Assembly: GCF_016862975.1 (NCBI RefSeq)
Contig: NZ_BONZ01000043.1
Span: forward strand, 1-64,000
Direction of reading: 5' to 3'
Length of the DNA stretch: 64,000 bases
From: Rugosimonospora africana
GTDB lineage: Bacteria; Actinomycetota; Actinomycetes; Mycobacteriales; Micromonosporaceae
Part shown: positions 56,208 to 64,000 of the stretch, in pieces
Layout of the letters: the number at the start of each line of letters is the position of its first letter
Position numbering within the stretch: position 1 is the first letter of the stretch
Notes under the pieces: model-generated
The model's input: only the letters and a program-made list of their open reading frames with translations
The model's database searches: none
What the model was told of the DNA's origin: nothing
Made by a program: the position numbers and the translations under genes

Positions 56208-59009
56208 TCACAGCAGGTGCAGCTCCCGGGCGCGGCGGACCGCGTCCCGGCGGCGCGCGGCGTCCAGTTTGCGGTAGATGTTGCGCACGTGAGTCTTGAC
56301 CGTGTTGACCGACAGCGACATCTCGACCGCGATCTCCGTGTTGGACAGGATGCTCTGCAGGTACCGCAGCACGGTCAGCTCGCGTTCGGTCAGCGGCTCG
56401 GCCAGGGTGGCCGGCGCCGGGGTGCCCGGACCGGTGGGTACCGGCCGCTCGCCGGCCGCGACCAGCTCGTTCACGAGTGACCAGCAGGCCGTACCCGAGT
56501 CCAGGTGCTCGATGAGCAGTTCCCGGGCGGGTGCGCCGGCCCGGGTGAACACCCGCCGGAACCCCTCCGGCTCGGCCAGCCGCAGCACCTGTTCCAGCGT
56601 CCGGCTGGCCCGGCGGGAGTCGCCGGCACGGCGGGCGGCCAGCGCCTCGACCAGTCCGGCCGACAGCCGCAGCGGCAGCGGCGCCCCGGTCTCCTCATGC
56701 CAGGCGGGCAGGGTGCGCAGCGCGGCCCCGGGATCGTCGTCGCGCAGGTACGCGTGGGCCAGCGTGACGGCGACGGCGGGGTCGGGTACCGCCGGCCGGT
56801 CCGGCCGGGGCACCCGGCTGGCGGGTTCGCCTTCGGTGGCCGGGGCGAGCAGCCGCCGTACCGTCTCGGCGTCGCCGTGCGCGGTGCGCAGGTCGGCCTC
56901 GACCGCGGCGTACCACTGCTCGAGGAACGGCGAGGACGGCCGCTCGGCCAGGTCGCGCCGCCCGGCAGACAGCGCCTCGTACCCCTTGGCCAGGTCACCC
57001 TGCTCGCGCAGCAACTGCGCGGTGACGACCGCGATCGAACAGGCCAGCGCCGGTTCCGAGCCCGACTCGCAGGCACCGGACGCGAAGTCCAGCTCGGAGC
57101 GGGCCCGGTCCAGCCGGTCCCACTGGATGTCCACCATGGCCAGGGCGAGGTACGCGTGGCCGCGATGCACGGCCCGGGACTGTCCGGCGCAGGGCGGCAT
57201 GGCCAGGGCCGCCTGTGCGGTGCGCTGGGCGGCGCGCAGCTCGCCGCGTACCGCCTGGACGAACGCGAGCGTGCTGGCGCACACCAACCGGGCACAGGAC
57301 AGCCCGGCGGCCTCGGCGTGGGCCAGGCCGGCACGCAGGGCGGACTCGGCCTCGTCCAGATTGCCGGCGGTCAGCTCGGCGGTCCCCAGCGCGGTCAGCG
57401 CGATCGCCGCCGGTCCCGTCTCAGCCGCCGGCCCCGCTTCTCCGGGCGGCCCTGTCTCGCCGGTCGACGCCGTCCCATCGGTCCACGCCTGCTCCGGGCC
57501 GAGCAGGTCGAGCATCGCGACCGCCGCCTCGCGGGTGCGCGCCGGGTCGCCCCGCTGCTGCGCCTGGGCCAGCTCCAGGGCGCCGGTGATCAGCGAGAAC
57601 CGATCCCGACGGTCCTCGTCGAGCAGGTGCCGGTGCCGGTCGGCGAGCCGCAGGTACCCCTCCGCCGTGTCCAGGTCGCGCAGGTCCAGCCGGTCCGCGG
57701 CGTACGCCAGCGCCAGCTCCGGATCGGCCCGAATCGCGTCGGCCGGCGGCGGCTCGACCGACGCCGGCAACGGCTCGTCGTGCCCGTACCGGGCCACGTG
57801 GTGCCAGTTGCCGACCAGCAGGCCGGTCGCGTACCCCCAGTCCTGCGCGGCCAGCGCGTGGCGCAGCGCGTCGACCGGCTGATCCTGCCCGGCGTGCCAG
57901 CGGGCCGCGCGGAGGTGCAGCTCCGCGATGCGTTCGGGTGCCTGCCGGTGCAGCTGCGCGCGCAGCAGTTCGCCGAACATCCGGTGGTACCGGTACCACG
58001 ACGGCCGCGAGTCCAGCGGCACCACGAACGTGTTCGACCGGGACAGCTCGGCGAGTACCTGATCCCCGTCGTCGCGCCCGGTCAGCGCGTCCACCAGGCC
58101 GCCACACAGCCGCTGCAGGATCGAGGTGTCCATCATCATCTGCTGGATGCCGGGCGGCTGGTCGAAGAAGACCTCACCGATCAGGTACTCCGCGACGGTC
58201 GCGTCGTCCCCGGCGAAGTGCCCGATGAACCGGGCCGGATCCGGGTGCGCCTGCAGGGAGAGCGCGGCGAACCGTACCCCGGCCGGCCAGCCCTCGGTGT
58301 GTGCCTGGAGCGCGTCGAGCGCCGGCCCCGGCAGCGTGAGTTCCTGCTCGCCCAGCAGCCGCGCGGTCTCCGCCGCGGTGAACGACAGCTCGCCGGTACG
58401 CAGCTCGGTCAGCTCGTCGCGCAGCCGCAGCCGGTGCAGTGGCAGTGCCGGATCGGCCCGGGTCGCGATGACCAGCCGTAGCCCGGAGGCCGCGTGGCGC
58501 AGCAGGAATTCGAGCCCGTCCAGCACCCCGGCGTCCTCGACGTGGTGGAAGTCGTCGAGCACGAGTACCGCCGGCTCGGCGAGCCCGGCCAGCGTGCCGG
58601 CCAGTTCGGTGAGGTACCCGCCGGACTCGGGTACCGGCAGCGGCCCGGGCACCCCGGCCGAGTCGAGCGCGGCGTGCAGGTACCGCCAGAACCGCGCACC
58701 CGTGTCGCCGGGTTCCAGGGCCAGCCACCCGGTCCTGCCGCGCTCCCGTGCCCAGGTGCTCAGCAGTACGGTCTTGCCCCACCCGGCGGGCGCGACCAGC
58801 ACCGTGAGCGGCCCCCGGGTACCGGCGTCGAGCAGGTCGTGCAGCCTGGGCCGGGTGACCAGGCTGCCGGGCAGCGGCGGCACCGCCAGCTTCGAGACCA
58901 GCAGCGACTCGCCCGGCGACTCGGGGGCTGTGCCGGAGCCGGTCTGTGGCGAAGGCGAGTAGTCCACACGCCCGCCGATGTCCGGGCGATCGCGCAACAC
59001 CCGTCCCAC
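56208..59009 (-). CDS. Large LuxR-family (LAL/MalT-type) ATP-binding regulator
   Basis: A 933-residue regulator. An N-terminal NTPase domain has Walker A TVLVAPAGWGKTVLLSTWAR and Walker B PAVLVLDDFHHVED; winged-helix and TPR-like repeats fill about 300-840 (for example LHLRAARWHAGQDQPVDALR), and the C-terminal LuxR helix-turn-helix reads LTERELTVLRYLQSILSNTE, IAVEMSLSVNTVKTHVRNIY and RKLDAARRRDAV. As in MalT, ligand binding and ATP probably drive oligomerisation and activation. GTG 59009 is the first start in frame; GTG 59000 is possible. It is divergent from dnaK by 190 bp, so stress control of that pair is conceivable but unproven. Confidence 0.92.
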   Translation of the reverse strand: MGRVLRDRPDIGGRVDYSPSPQTGSGTAPESPGESLLVSKLAVPPLPGSLVTRPRLHDLLDAGTRGPLTVLVAPAGWGKTVLLSTWARERGRTGWLALEPGDTGARFWRYLHAALDSAGVPGPLPVPESGGYLTELAGTLAGLAEPAVLVLDDFHHVEDAGVLDGLEFLLRHAASGLRLVIATRADPALPLHRLRLRDELTELRTGELSFTAAETARLLGEQELTLPGPALDALQAHTEGWPAGVRFAALSLQAHPDPARFIGHFAGDDATVAEYLIGEVFFDQPPGIQQMMMDTSILQRLCGGLVDALTGRDDGDQVLAELSRSNTFVVPLDSRPSWYRYHRMFGELLRAQLHRQAPERIAELHLRAARWHAGQDQPVDALRHALAAQDWGYATGLLVGNWHHVARYGHDEPLPASVEPPPADAIRADPELALAYAADRLDLRDLDTAEGYLRLADRHRHLLDEDRRDRFSLITGALELAQAQQRGDPARTREAAVAMLDLLGPEQAWTDGTASTGETGPPGEAGPAAETGPAAIALTALGTAELTAGNLDEAESALRAGLAHAEAAGLSCARLVCASTLAFVQAVRGELRAAQRTAQAALAMPPCAGQSRAVHRGHAYLALAMVDIQWDRLDRARSELDFASGACESGSEPALACSIAVVTAQLLREQGDLAKGYEALSAGRRDLAERPSSPFLEQWYAAVEADLRTAHGDAETVRRLLAPATEGEPASRVPRPDRPAVPDPAVAVTLAHAYLRDDDPGAALRTLPAWHEETGAPLPLRLSAGLVEALAARRAGDSRRASRTLEQVLRLAEPEGFRRVFTRAGAPARELLIEHLDSGTACWSLVNELVAAGERPVPTGPGTPAPATLAEPLTERELTVLRYLQSILSNTEIAVEMSLSVNTVKTHVRNIYRKLDAARRRDAVRRARELHLL

Positions 59010-59199
59010 CCCCGCGGAGATCCACCGAACGACACTCTTGCGTTATCCCCTCCGGTGCGGTGCAAACCGGCTCTGTGGAAGGACGTTCATCCGCGAAAGG
59101 CGACCCGGGATCACCCGGTCAGTACAGATCATGGCGCTACGAAGTAGTTCGCGCGCCGATGTGACCCGTTGCGGGACACAGGGGAGGTTGCACGCAGGC

Positions 59200-61062
59200 A
59201 TGGCCAAGGCAGTCGGTATCGACCTCGGGACCACGAACTCGGTGATCGCCCTGGTGGAGGGCGGTTCGCCGACGGTGATCGTGAGCGCCGAGGGCTCCCG
59301 CACGACTCCGTCGGTGGTGGCCTTCACCGACGGGGAGCGCCTGGTCGGGCAGCTGGCCCGCCGGCAGGCGATCCTGAACCCCCGGGGCACCGCCTACTCC
59401 GCCAAGCGGTTCGTCGGCCGGCGGTTCGACGAGACCGTCGAGGAGGCCAAGGCGGTGGCGTTCGAGGTGGTACCCGGGCCGGACGGGGAGGCCAGGTTCG
59501 ACATCCGCGGCAACCAGTACCCGCCGGAGGAGATCAGCGCGAGGGTCCTCGGCAAGCTCGTGGAGGACGCCAGCAAGTACCTCGGCGAGCGGATCACCCA
59601 GGCCGTGATCACGGTACCGGCGTACTTCAACGACGTGCAGCGCGCCGCGACCAAGGAGGCCGGGCGGATCGCCGGCCTGGAGGTCCTGCGCATCATCAAC
59701 GAACCGACCGCCGCGGCGCTGGCCTACGGGGTGGACAAGCGGCAGCACGAGACCGTTCTGGTCTTCGACCTCGGCGGCGGCACGTTCGACGTGAGCATCC
59801 TGGACGTCGGCGACGGTGTGGTGGAGGTGCGGGCCACGGCCGGCGACACCCACCTGGGCGGCGACGACTTCGACCGTCGGCTGGTCGATCACCTGGCCGG
59901 CGCGTTCCAGCGGGAACAGGGCATGGACCTGCGCGAGGATCCACAGGCGTTGCAGCGGCTGTTCGAGGCCGCCGAGGCGGCCAAGGTCGAGCTGAGCTCG
60001 GTCGCGCAGACCCAGGTGAACCTGCCGTTCATCGCCTCGGACGAGGCCGGGCCGAAGCACCTGTGCGAGACGATCACCCGGGACGCGTTCGAGGAGCTGA
60101 CCCGGGACCTGTTGGACCGGTGCGAGGAGCCGGTACGGCGGGCGATGGGCGACGCGCGCCTGAACGCGGATCAGATCAACGAGGTGCTCCTGGTCGGCGG
60201 GTCGACCCGGATGCCGGCCGTTCAGGCGCTGGTGAAGCAGCTGATCGGCGGCAAGGAACCGAACATGAGCGTCAACCCGGACGAGGTCGTGGCGATGGGT
60301 GCCGCGATCCAGGCCGCGGTGCTGACCGGTCAGGGGCCGGACGTCGTCCTGCTGGACGTCATCCCGCTGTCCCTCGGGCTGGAGACGCTGGGCGGTGTGA
60401 TGACCAAGATAATCGAGCGGAACACCACCATCCCGGTACGGCACAGCGAGGTGTTCTCCACCGCGGAGGACCACCAGTCGGCGGTGTCCATCGTGGTGTT
60501 GCAGGGTGAGCGGGAGCGGGCCGGCGACAACCGGGTCATCGGACGGTTCCTGCTGGAGGAGATCCGGCCGGCCCAGCGCGGGGTACCGCAGATCGAGGTC
60601 ACGTTCGACATCGACGTCAACGGGATGCTCAGCGTGTCCGCCCGGGACCAGCACACCGGCTCCGAACAGGCGGTCACCCTCACCAAGACCACCGACCTCG
60701 ACCGGGTCGAGGTGGACCGCATGGTCACCGACGCGCACCGCAACTCCGAGGACGACGAGCGGCTGCGCCGCCTGATCGACGTGCGCAACGAGCTGGAGTC
60801 GGCCGCGTACCTGGTCGAACGGCGGCTGGACGAACTGGAGGACGAGGTGCCGGTGCACGACAAGGCACGCGGCGAGACCCTGCTGGCACAGGCCCGCCAG
60901 GCGATGGAGGACCAGGCGCCGCTGGAACAGATCGAGTCGATGAACGCCGAGCTGCGCGAGATCGCGAGGGATCTGGTCACCCGCGGTTCGACCACCCGGA
61001 TCGGCGCCCCGGACCGGCTGGTCGGCGACGACGTGATCGACGTCGAGCCGCAGTCGCGGTGA
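59200..61062 (+). CDS. dnaK: DnaK-type Hsp70 chaperone (extra copy likely)
   Basis: A 620-residue Hsp70: AVGIDLGTTNSVIALVEGG (phosphate 1), YFNDVQRAATKEAGRIAGLE, INEPTAAALAYGV, LVFDLGGGTFDVSILDVGDG (phosphate 2), VLLVGGSTRMPAVQALVKQL and the substrate domain LLDVIPLSLGLETLGGVMTK with IPVRHSEVFSTAEDHQSAVS. The C-terminal lid is short and lacks a terminal disordered tail. It refolds proteins with GrpE and a J-protein. The next gene is grpE-like but no dnaJ or hspR follows and no HAIR box was seen upstream, unlike the main actinobacterial dnaK operon, so a second, specialised copy is likely. GGGGAGG is 12 bp before ATG 59200. Confidence 0.95.
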   Translation: MAKAVGIDLGTTNSVIALVEGGSPTVIVSAEGSRTTPSVVAFTDGERLVGQLARRQAILNPRGTAYSAKRFVGRRFDETVEEAKAVAFEVVPGPDGEARFDIRGNQYPPEEISARVLGKLVEDASKYLGERITQAVITVPAYFNDVQRAATKEAGRIAGLEVLRIINEPTAAALAYGVDKRQHETVLVFDLGGGTFDVSILDVGDGVVEVRATAGDTHLGGDDFDRRLVDHLAGAFQREQGMDLREDPQALQRLFEAAEAAKVELSSVAQTQVNLPFIASDEAGPKHLCETITRDAFEELTRDLLDRCEEPVRRAMGDARLNADQINEVLLVGGSTRMPAVQALVKQLIGGKEPNMSVNPDEVVAMGAAIQAAVLTGQGPDVVLLDVIPLSLGLETLGGVMTKIIERNTTIPVRHSEVFSTAEDHQSAVSIVVLQGERERAGDNRVIGRFLLEEIRPAQRGVPQIEVTFDIDVNGMLSVSARDQHTGSEQAVTLTKTTDLDRVEVDRMVTDAHRNSEDDERLRRLIDVRNELESAAYLVERRLDELEDEVPVHDKARGETLLAQARQAMEDQAPLEQIESMNAELREIARDLVTRGSTTRIGAPDRLVGDDVIDVEPQSR

Positions 61063-61628
61063 ACCCCTCGACGCGGCCCGCTCAGGGCGGACTGCAAGGC
61101 GACGGACTGCCAAGCGACGGTGCCCGGACGGCCCGGCAGGCCGTGCCGGAGGCCAGCGCCGGCACGGGTGCCCGGCCGGTCGCGGCGGCGCCCGGAGGTC
61201 CGGCCGTGCGGGACATCGAGCAGCGGTGGCGCCGGGCCCTTGCCGACCTGGACAGCCTGCGCCGGCGCTACGACCACCAGATGGCCCGTGACCAGGCCAC
61301 CGAGCGGTGCCGGGTGGTCGCCGCGTGGCTGCCGGTGGTGGACAATCTCGACCTCGCGGTGGCGCACGCCGGCGACGGCGGGGGTGGCGTCGTGGAGGGG
61401 GTACGGGCGATCCGTGACCAGGCGGTCGCGGTGCTGTCCGCACTCGGCTACCCGCGCCACGACGAGGTCGGGGTCCCGTTCGATCCGGTCACCCACGAGG
61501 CGATCTCCGTGGAGTGCCACGACGGGCAACCGCCCGGGGTGGTGCTGAAGGTGCTCCGGCCGGGGTACGGCGACGGGGACCGCCAGTTGCGGCCGGCCTC
61601 GGTGGTGGTCTCCGGGGAGGCGGGTTGA
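61059..61628 (+). CDS. grpE: GrpE-like nucleotide exchange factor
   Basis: A 189-residue GrpE-like protein. The first 50 residues are disordered, then a long helix (DIEQRWRRALADLDSLRRRY), CRVVAAWLPVVDNLDLAVAH and GVRAIRDQAVAVLSALGYPR, and the beta-domain DEVGVPFDPVTHEAISVECH and VLKVLRPGYGDGDRQLRPAS-V, the family signature. It releases ADP from DnaK. Its GTG overlaps the TGA of dnaK (GTGA), a coupling that strongly supports partnership with this particular DnaK. The coiled helix is shorter than in housekeeping GrpE. Confidence 0.9.
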   Translation: MNPSTRPAQGGLQGDGLPSDGARTARQAVPEASAGTGARPVAAAPGGPAVRDIEQRWRRALADLDSLRRRYDHQMARDQATERCRVVAAWLPVVDNLDLAVAHAGDGGGGVVEGVRAIRDQAVAVLSALGYPRHDEVGVPFDPVTHEAISVECHDGQPPGVVLKVLRPGYGDGDRQLRPASVVVSGEAG

Positions 61629-61702
61629 GGCGGCCAGGCTGCTTGAGGCGGTCTGACCGGAGCCGGTCGTTTCACCAGTTAACGGTTGGAGACAATGTCG
61701 AC

Positions 61703-62488
61703 ATGGAGGCAGGCGAGGTGCCAGCAGTGAGGCTGGCCAACGACATATCTATGCCGAGCGTGGGCTTCGGCACCTGGCAACTGCAAGGGGACTCGGCCTA
61801 CCAGGCGGTCCGGCTGGCGCTTGAGGCCGGATACCGGCACATCGACACGGCGACGATGTACGGCAACGAGGACGAGGTGGGGCGGGCCCTGCGCGACAGC
61901 GGGCTGGACCGGAGCGAGGTCTTCGTCACCACGAAGGCGCCGCCCAGCTCGGCCGGCCGGGAGCGGGAGACGATCGCCGCCAGCCTGCGGGCGCTGGGCG
62001 TCGACTACGTCGACCTGTGGCTGGTGCACTGGCCTCCGGCGGGCCGCGCCGCGCCCCCGATGTGGCAGGAGTTCCTGACGGTACGGGACAAGGGAATGGC
62101 GCGCGCCATCGGCGTGAGCAACTACCGCACCGACCAGATCGACGAACTGATCAAGGTCACCGGGGTGGCACCGGCGGTCAACCAGATCCCGTGGAGCCCC
62201 GCCCAGCACGACCCGGGCCGGCTGGCCGACAGCCGCGACCGCGGGGTGCTCATCGAGGGGTACAGCCCGCTGCGGGGTACGCACCTGCGCGACCGCGTAC
62301 TCGTCGAGATCGCCGAGGCGCACCAGGTGACGGTCCCGCAGGTGGTGCTGCGCTGGCACGTCCAGCACGGCATCCCGGTGATCCCGAAGTCCGCGCAGGC
62401 GGACCGGATCAGGGAGAACTTCGACCTGTTCGACTTCTCGCTGACCGATCAGGAGATGAGCCGCGTCGACGGGCTTTCCACGGAGTGA
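61703..62488 (+). CDS. Aldo/keto reductase
   Basis: A 261-residue AKR: ISMPSVGFGTWQLQGDSAYQ, YRHIDTATMYGNEDEVGRAL (catalytic Asp and Tyr), VFVTTKAPPSSAG (Lys), VDYVDLWLVHWPP (His), IGVSNYRTDQIDEL, VNQIPWSP and IPVIPKSAQADRIRENFDLF for the NADPH phosphate site. It reduces carbonyls with NADPH in the cytoplasm; the 2,5-diketo-gluconate reductase subgroup fits best. ATG 61703 is likely; a GTG eight codons on also has a GA-rich lead. A 12-bp-arm hairpin follows. Confidence 0.92.
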   Translation: MEAGEVPAVRLANDISMPSVGFGTWQLQGDSAYQAVRLALEAGYRHIDTATMYGNEDEVGRALRDSGLDRSEVFVTTKAPPSSAGRERETIAASLRALGVDYVDLWLVHWPPAGRAAPPMWQEFLTVRDKGMARAIGVSNYRTDQIDELIKVTGVAPAVNQIPWSPAQHDPGRLADSRDRGVLIEGYSPLRGTHLRDRVLVEIAEAHQVTVPQVVLRWHVQHGIPVIPKSAQADRIRENFDLFDFSLTDQEMSRVDGLSTE

Positions 62489-62492
62489 GCGC

Positions 62493-62527
62493 GCGGACCG
62501 GTCCGCGACGGGCTCGGACCGGTCCGC
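62493..62527 (+). terminator. Terminator after aldo/keto reductase
   Basis: GCGGACCGGTCC (62493-62504) and GGACCGGTCCGC (62516-62527), perfect 12-bp arms, 4 bp after the stop. Confidence 0.75.
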
Positions 62528-62600
62528 ATATCAGGACGCCCACTCTCCCTTGGCCGCCGCTCGCCTAGCCGGCTTCCGGGGAACTGGGCACGATGGACTC

Positions 62601-63026
62601 ATGGTCCCCCTCGAACTCGCGATCCGGCTGCGTGACGCCGGACTGACCTGGAAGCCCGCCGTCGGCGACTGGTTCGCCATACCCGACCGGGAGATGGACG
62701 ACGACCTGTTCGTCCTCAGCGACATGACGATCCAGGTGTACGAGGTACCCGAAGGGTCGCTGATCGGGTTCAACGGCACCACCGAGTGGGCGCTGGACGA
62801 CCTGGACAAGGACGAGGCGGTCTGGCTGCCCCGGGAGGATCAGCTCCGGGATCTGCTCGGTGCCGCGTTCGGCGCGCTGTCCCGGGTCGGAGACGCGTAC
62901 CGGGTGACCGGCACCGGGATCGACGTCCTGGCCGACAGCGCGGAGCGCGCGTACGGCGAGGCGCTGCTCGGGGTCCTCAGTGGCCGGACGGGGGACGAGC
63001 CACCGCCGGATCGGCGGTTACCCTGA
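62601..63026 (+). CDS. Conserved actinobacterial protein, often misnamed CpaE
   Basis: A 141-residue acidic protein: LELAIRLRDAGLTWKPAVGD, WFAIPDREMDDDLFVLSDMT, YEVPEGSLIGFNGTTEWALD and VWLPREDQLRDLLGAAFGAL. I recall homologues in many actinomycetes, sometimes labelled pilus assembly protein CpaE, but this one has no ATPase motif and the label is not supported. Function unknown. ATG 62601 gives the usual start. It is 5 bp before the DUF1707 gene, implying an operon. Confidence 0.75.
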   Translation: MVPLELAIRLRDAGLTWKPAVGDWFAIPDREMDDDLFVLSDMTIQVYEVPEGSLIGFNGTTEWALDDLDKDEAVWLPREDQLRDLLGAAFGALSRVGDAYRVTGTGIDVLADSAERAYGEALLGVLSGRTGDEPPPDRRLP

Positions 63027-63031
63027 GCGGC

Positions 63032-63703
63032 ATGGCTGACCTCCCCGATCGCCCGGTGCCCGCGGATCCCCGCCAGTTGCGTGCCTCGGACGCCGACCGC
63101 GAGCGGGTCGCCGAGGTCCTGCGCCGGGCTGCCGGCGAGGGCCGGCTGGCGCTCGACGAGCTGGAGGAGCGCCTCGGCGTGGTGTATGCCGCCCGGACCT
63201 ACGCCGAACTCGAGCCGGTCACGGCCGACCTGCCCTCGCACGCCGCGCCGCCGCCGATCCCGTCCGCGCCGCCGGTCCAGCGGAGGACCGGGAGCTCCAC
63301 CAAGGGCGGCGCCGTGGCCATCCTGGGCGGCTTCCAGCGCAAGGGAGCCTGGGACGCTCCCGGCGTCTTCACCTGCTTCGCCGTGATGGGCGGCGGCGAC
63401 ATCGACCTGCGAGAGGCGCGGCTGGTCGACGGGGAGATCACGATCTGGGCGTTCGCGCTGATGGGCGGCATCAACATCATCGTGCCGGAAGAGGCCGAGG
63501 TGCGCGTCAACGGCATCGGCATCATGGGCGGGTTCGACCACCGCGCGTCCGGGGCCGGCCAGGCCAACGGCCCGCGCATCACGATCAACGGACTGGCGTT
63601 CTGGGGCGGCGTCGACGTCCGGCGGTTGCCGTCCGAGGAAGAGCGGCAGCGCCGGAAGCTGGAACGCAAGCGGTTGAAGCGGGAGGGGCAGATCGAAGGC
63701 TGA
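63032..63703 (+). CDS. DUF1707/LiaF-like domain protein
   Basis: A 223-residue protein. The N-terminal DUF1707 domain reads LRASDADRERVAEVLRRAAG, GRLALDELEERLGVVYAART and YAELEPVTADLP; a Pro linker follows; the C-terminal half has repeated strands like those of LiaF/DUF2154 proteins (VAILGGFQRKGAWDAPGVFT; CFAVMGGGDIDLREARLVDG; IWAFALMGGINIIVPEEAEV; GIGIMGGFDHRAS). It has no transmembrane helix, unlike many relatives. A role near cell-envelope stress sensing is inferred from LiaF. The end is very basic (RRKLERKRLKREGQ). Confidence 0.88.
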   Translation: MADLPDRPVPADPRQLRASDADRERVAEVLRRAAGEGRLALDELEERLGVVYAARTYAELEPVTADLPSHAAPPPIPSAPPVQRRTGSSTKGGAVAILGGFQRKGAWDAPGVFTCFAVMGGGDIDLREARLVDGEITIWAFALMGGINIIVPEEAEVRVNGIGIMGGFDHRASGAGQANGPRITINGLAFWGGVDVRRLPSEEERQRRKLERKRLKREGQIEG

Positions 63704-63789
63704 TCGGTCTGCCGTTATTGCGGGAATCGATGCGCTTTCGGCACTCGCGGGGGACGTACCGAACGCAGCTATTCGCATACTCTGGTCTC

Positions 63790-64000
63790 GTGTTCCGGCG
63801 ACGTAGGGTCCGCAAGCGTGACCACAGCCTGTTCTCCAATGCCACGGCCCTGATCGCGTGCGGACTGCTCGCCGGTGTCGTGGTCGCCGCGGCGGTCTTC
63901 CCCGCGGTCGCCATGTCCGGCCTGGCCGCCAAGGCGGGTGCCGATGGCTTCGACGACCTGCCCACCCAACTGACGGTCACGCGGTCGCCGCAGATCAGTT
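63790..64000 (+). CDS. Bifunctional penicillin-binding protein, N-terminus (cut by window edge)
   Basis: GTG 63790 opens a frame to the window end: FRRRRVRKRDHSLFSNATAL, a membrane helix (LIACGLLAGVVVAAAVFPAV), then AMSGLAAKAGADGFDDLPTQ and LTVTRSPQIS. I recognise this as the start of class A transglycosylase/transpeptidases of Micromonosporaceae, which polymerise and cross-link peptidoglycan outside the membrane. The catalytic domains lie beyond the window. CATACT about 10 bp before the GTG and no Shine-Dalgarno site suggest a leaderless transcript. Confidence 0.8.
   Translation, partial: MFRRRRVRKRDHSLFSNATALIACGLLAGVVVAAAVFPAVAMSGLAAKAGADGFDDLPTQLTVTRSPQIS

Noticed and set aside
59010-59199. 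HspR (HAIR) binding site before dnaK
   Set aside because: No CTTGAGT-N7-ACTCAAG-like sequence was found in the intergenic stretch.

Overview
The window is high-GC DNA with almost gap-free coding, many GTG starts, many apparently leaderless genes and strong GC hairpins between convergent genes. This is typical of an actinobacterium. The SsgA-family sporulation protein at 1145-1576, the FKBP/citrate synthase neighbourhood, and the N-terminus of a bifunctional penicillin-binding protein at the right edge point to a mycelial actinomycete, most likely of the family Micromonosporaceae. The genus cannot be fixed from this sequence alone. No transposase, integrase, CRISPR array or rRNA gene was seen.

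Left part (1-12.5 kb): the 3' part of a secreted GH18 chitinase; an SsgB-like division protein; about 0.8 kb without a recognisable gene; a small Cys-ending protein coupled to a DsbA/FrnE-like thiol protein; a methyltransferase; and a NarL-type two-component system whose probable operator (TACCRCG-TT-CGTGGTA) lies before its own operon and before the next membrane-protein gene. Then come a histidine phosphatase, a metallo-beta-lactamase-fold hydrolase, an XRE regulator/membrane-protein pair with two matching operators, and a decayed locus where a LuxR remnant is joined to an ABC-permease remnant.

Middle part (12.2-32.9 kb): tRNA-Val(CAC); an ArsR-like/hydrolase/SRPBCC operon; an APH-fold kinase interrupted in frame by a 50-bp palindromic element; a spermidine-synthase-like protein; a membrane-anchored beta-propeller; a SRPBCC gene under a palindromic operator; and a GAF-PAS membrane sensor lacking the GGDEF/EAL output expected of its type. 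A compact seven-tRNA array follows (Pro-Ala-Glu, then Arg-Pro-Met-Val). Upstream of it is a small promoter-sORF-terminator unit and 11-bp phased repeats. Next is a fused UDP-sugar epimerase/glycosyltransferase translationally coupled to a polysaccharide deacetylase, then FKBP-type prolyl isomerase, citrate synthase, a Ser/Thr kinase, small proteins and an expansin-like cellulose-binding protein.

CO-oxidation locus (33.0-44.0 kb): a minus-strand run coxM-coxS-coxL-xdhC/YHS-coxD-coxE-coxG with a divergent LysR regulator, followed on the plus strand by a second XdhC-family gene and a MobA-like nucleotidyltransferase. CoxL has the AYACSFR active-site motif of form I aerobic CO dehydrogenase, so energy gain from trace CO is the likely role. 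Two more copies of the 50-bp palindromic element lie here, one in frame in the XdhC-YHS linker.

Right part (44.0-64.0 kb): alpha/beta hydrolase and TetR genes sharing one CTAG as both stops; a Gly-rich membrane protein divergent from a large-subunit catalase; Tex; DUF1697; a 68-nt nested hairpin upstream of a LacI regulator; two SDR oxidoreductases; a triple-BON protein; a 933-residue LuxR/LAL regulator divergent from an extra dnaK-grpE pair; an aldo/keto reductase; two small conserved genes; and the start of a PBP1-type peptidoglycan synthase.
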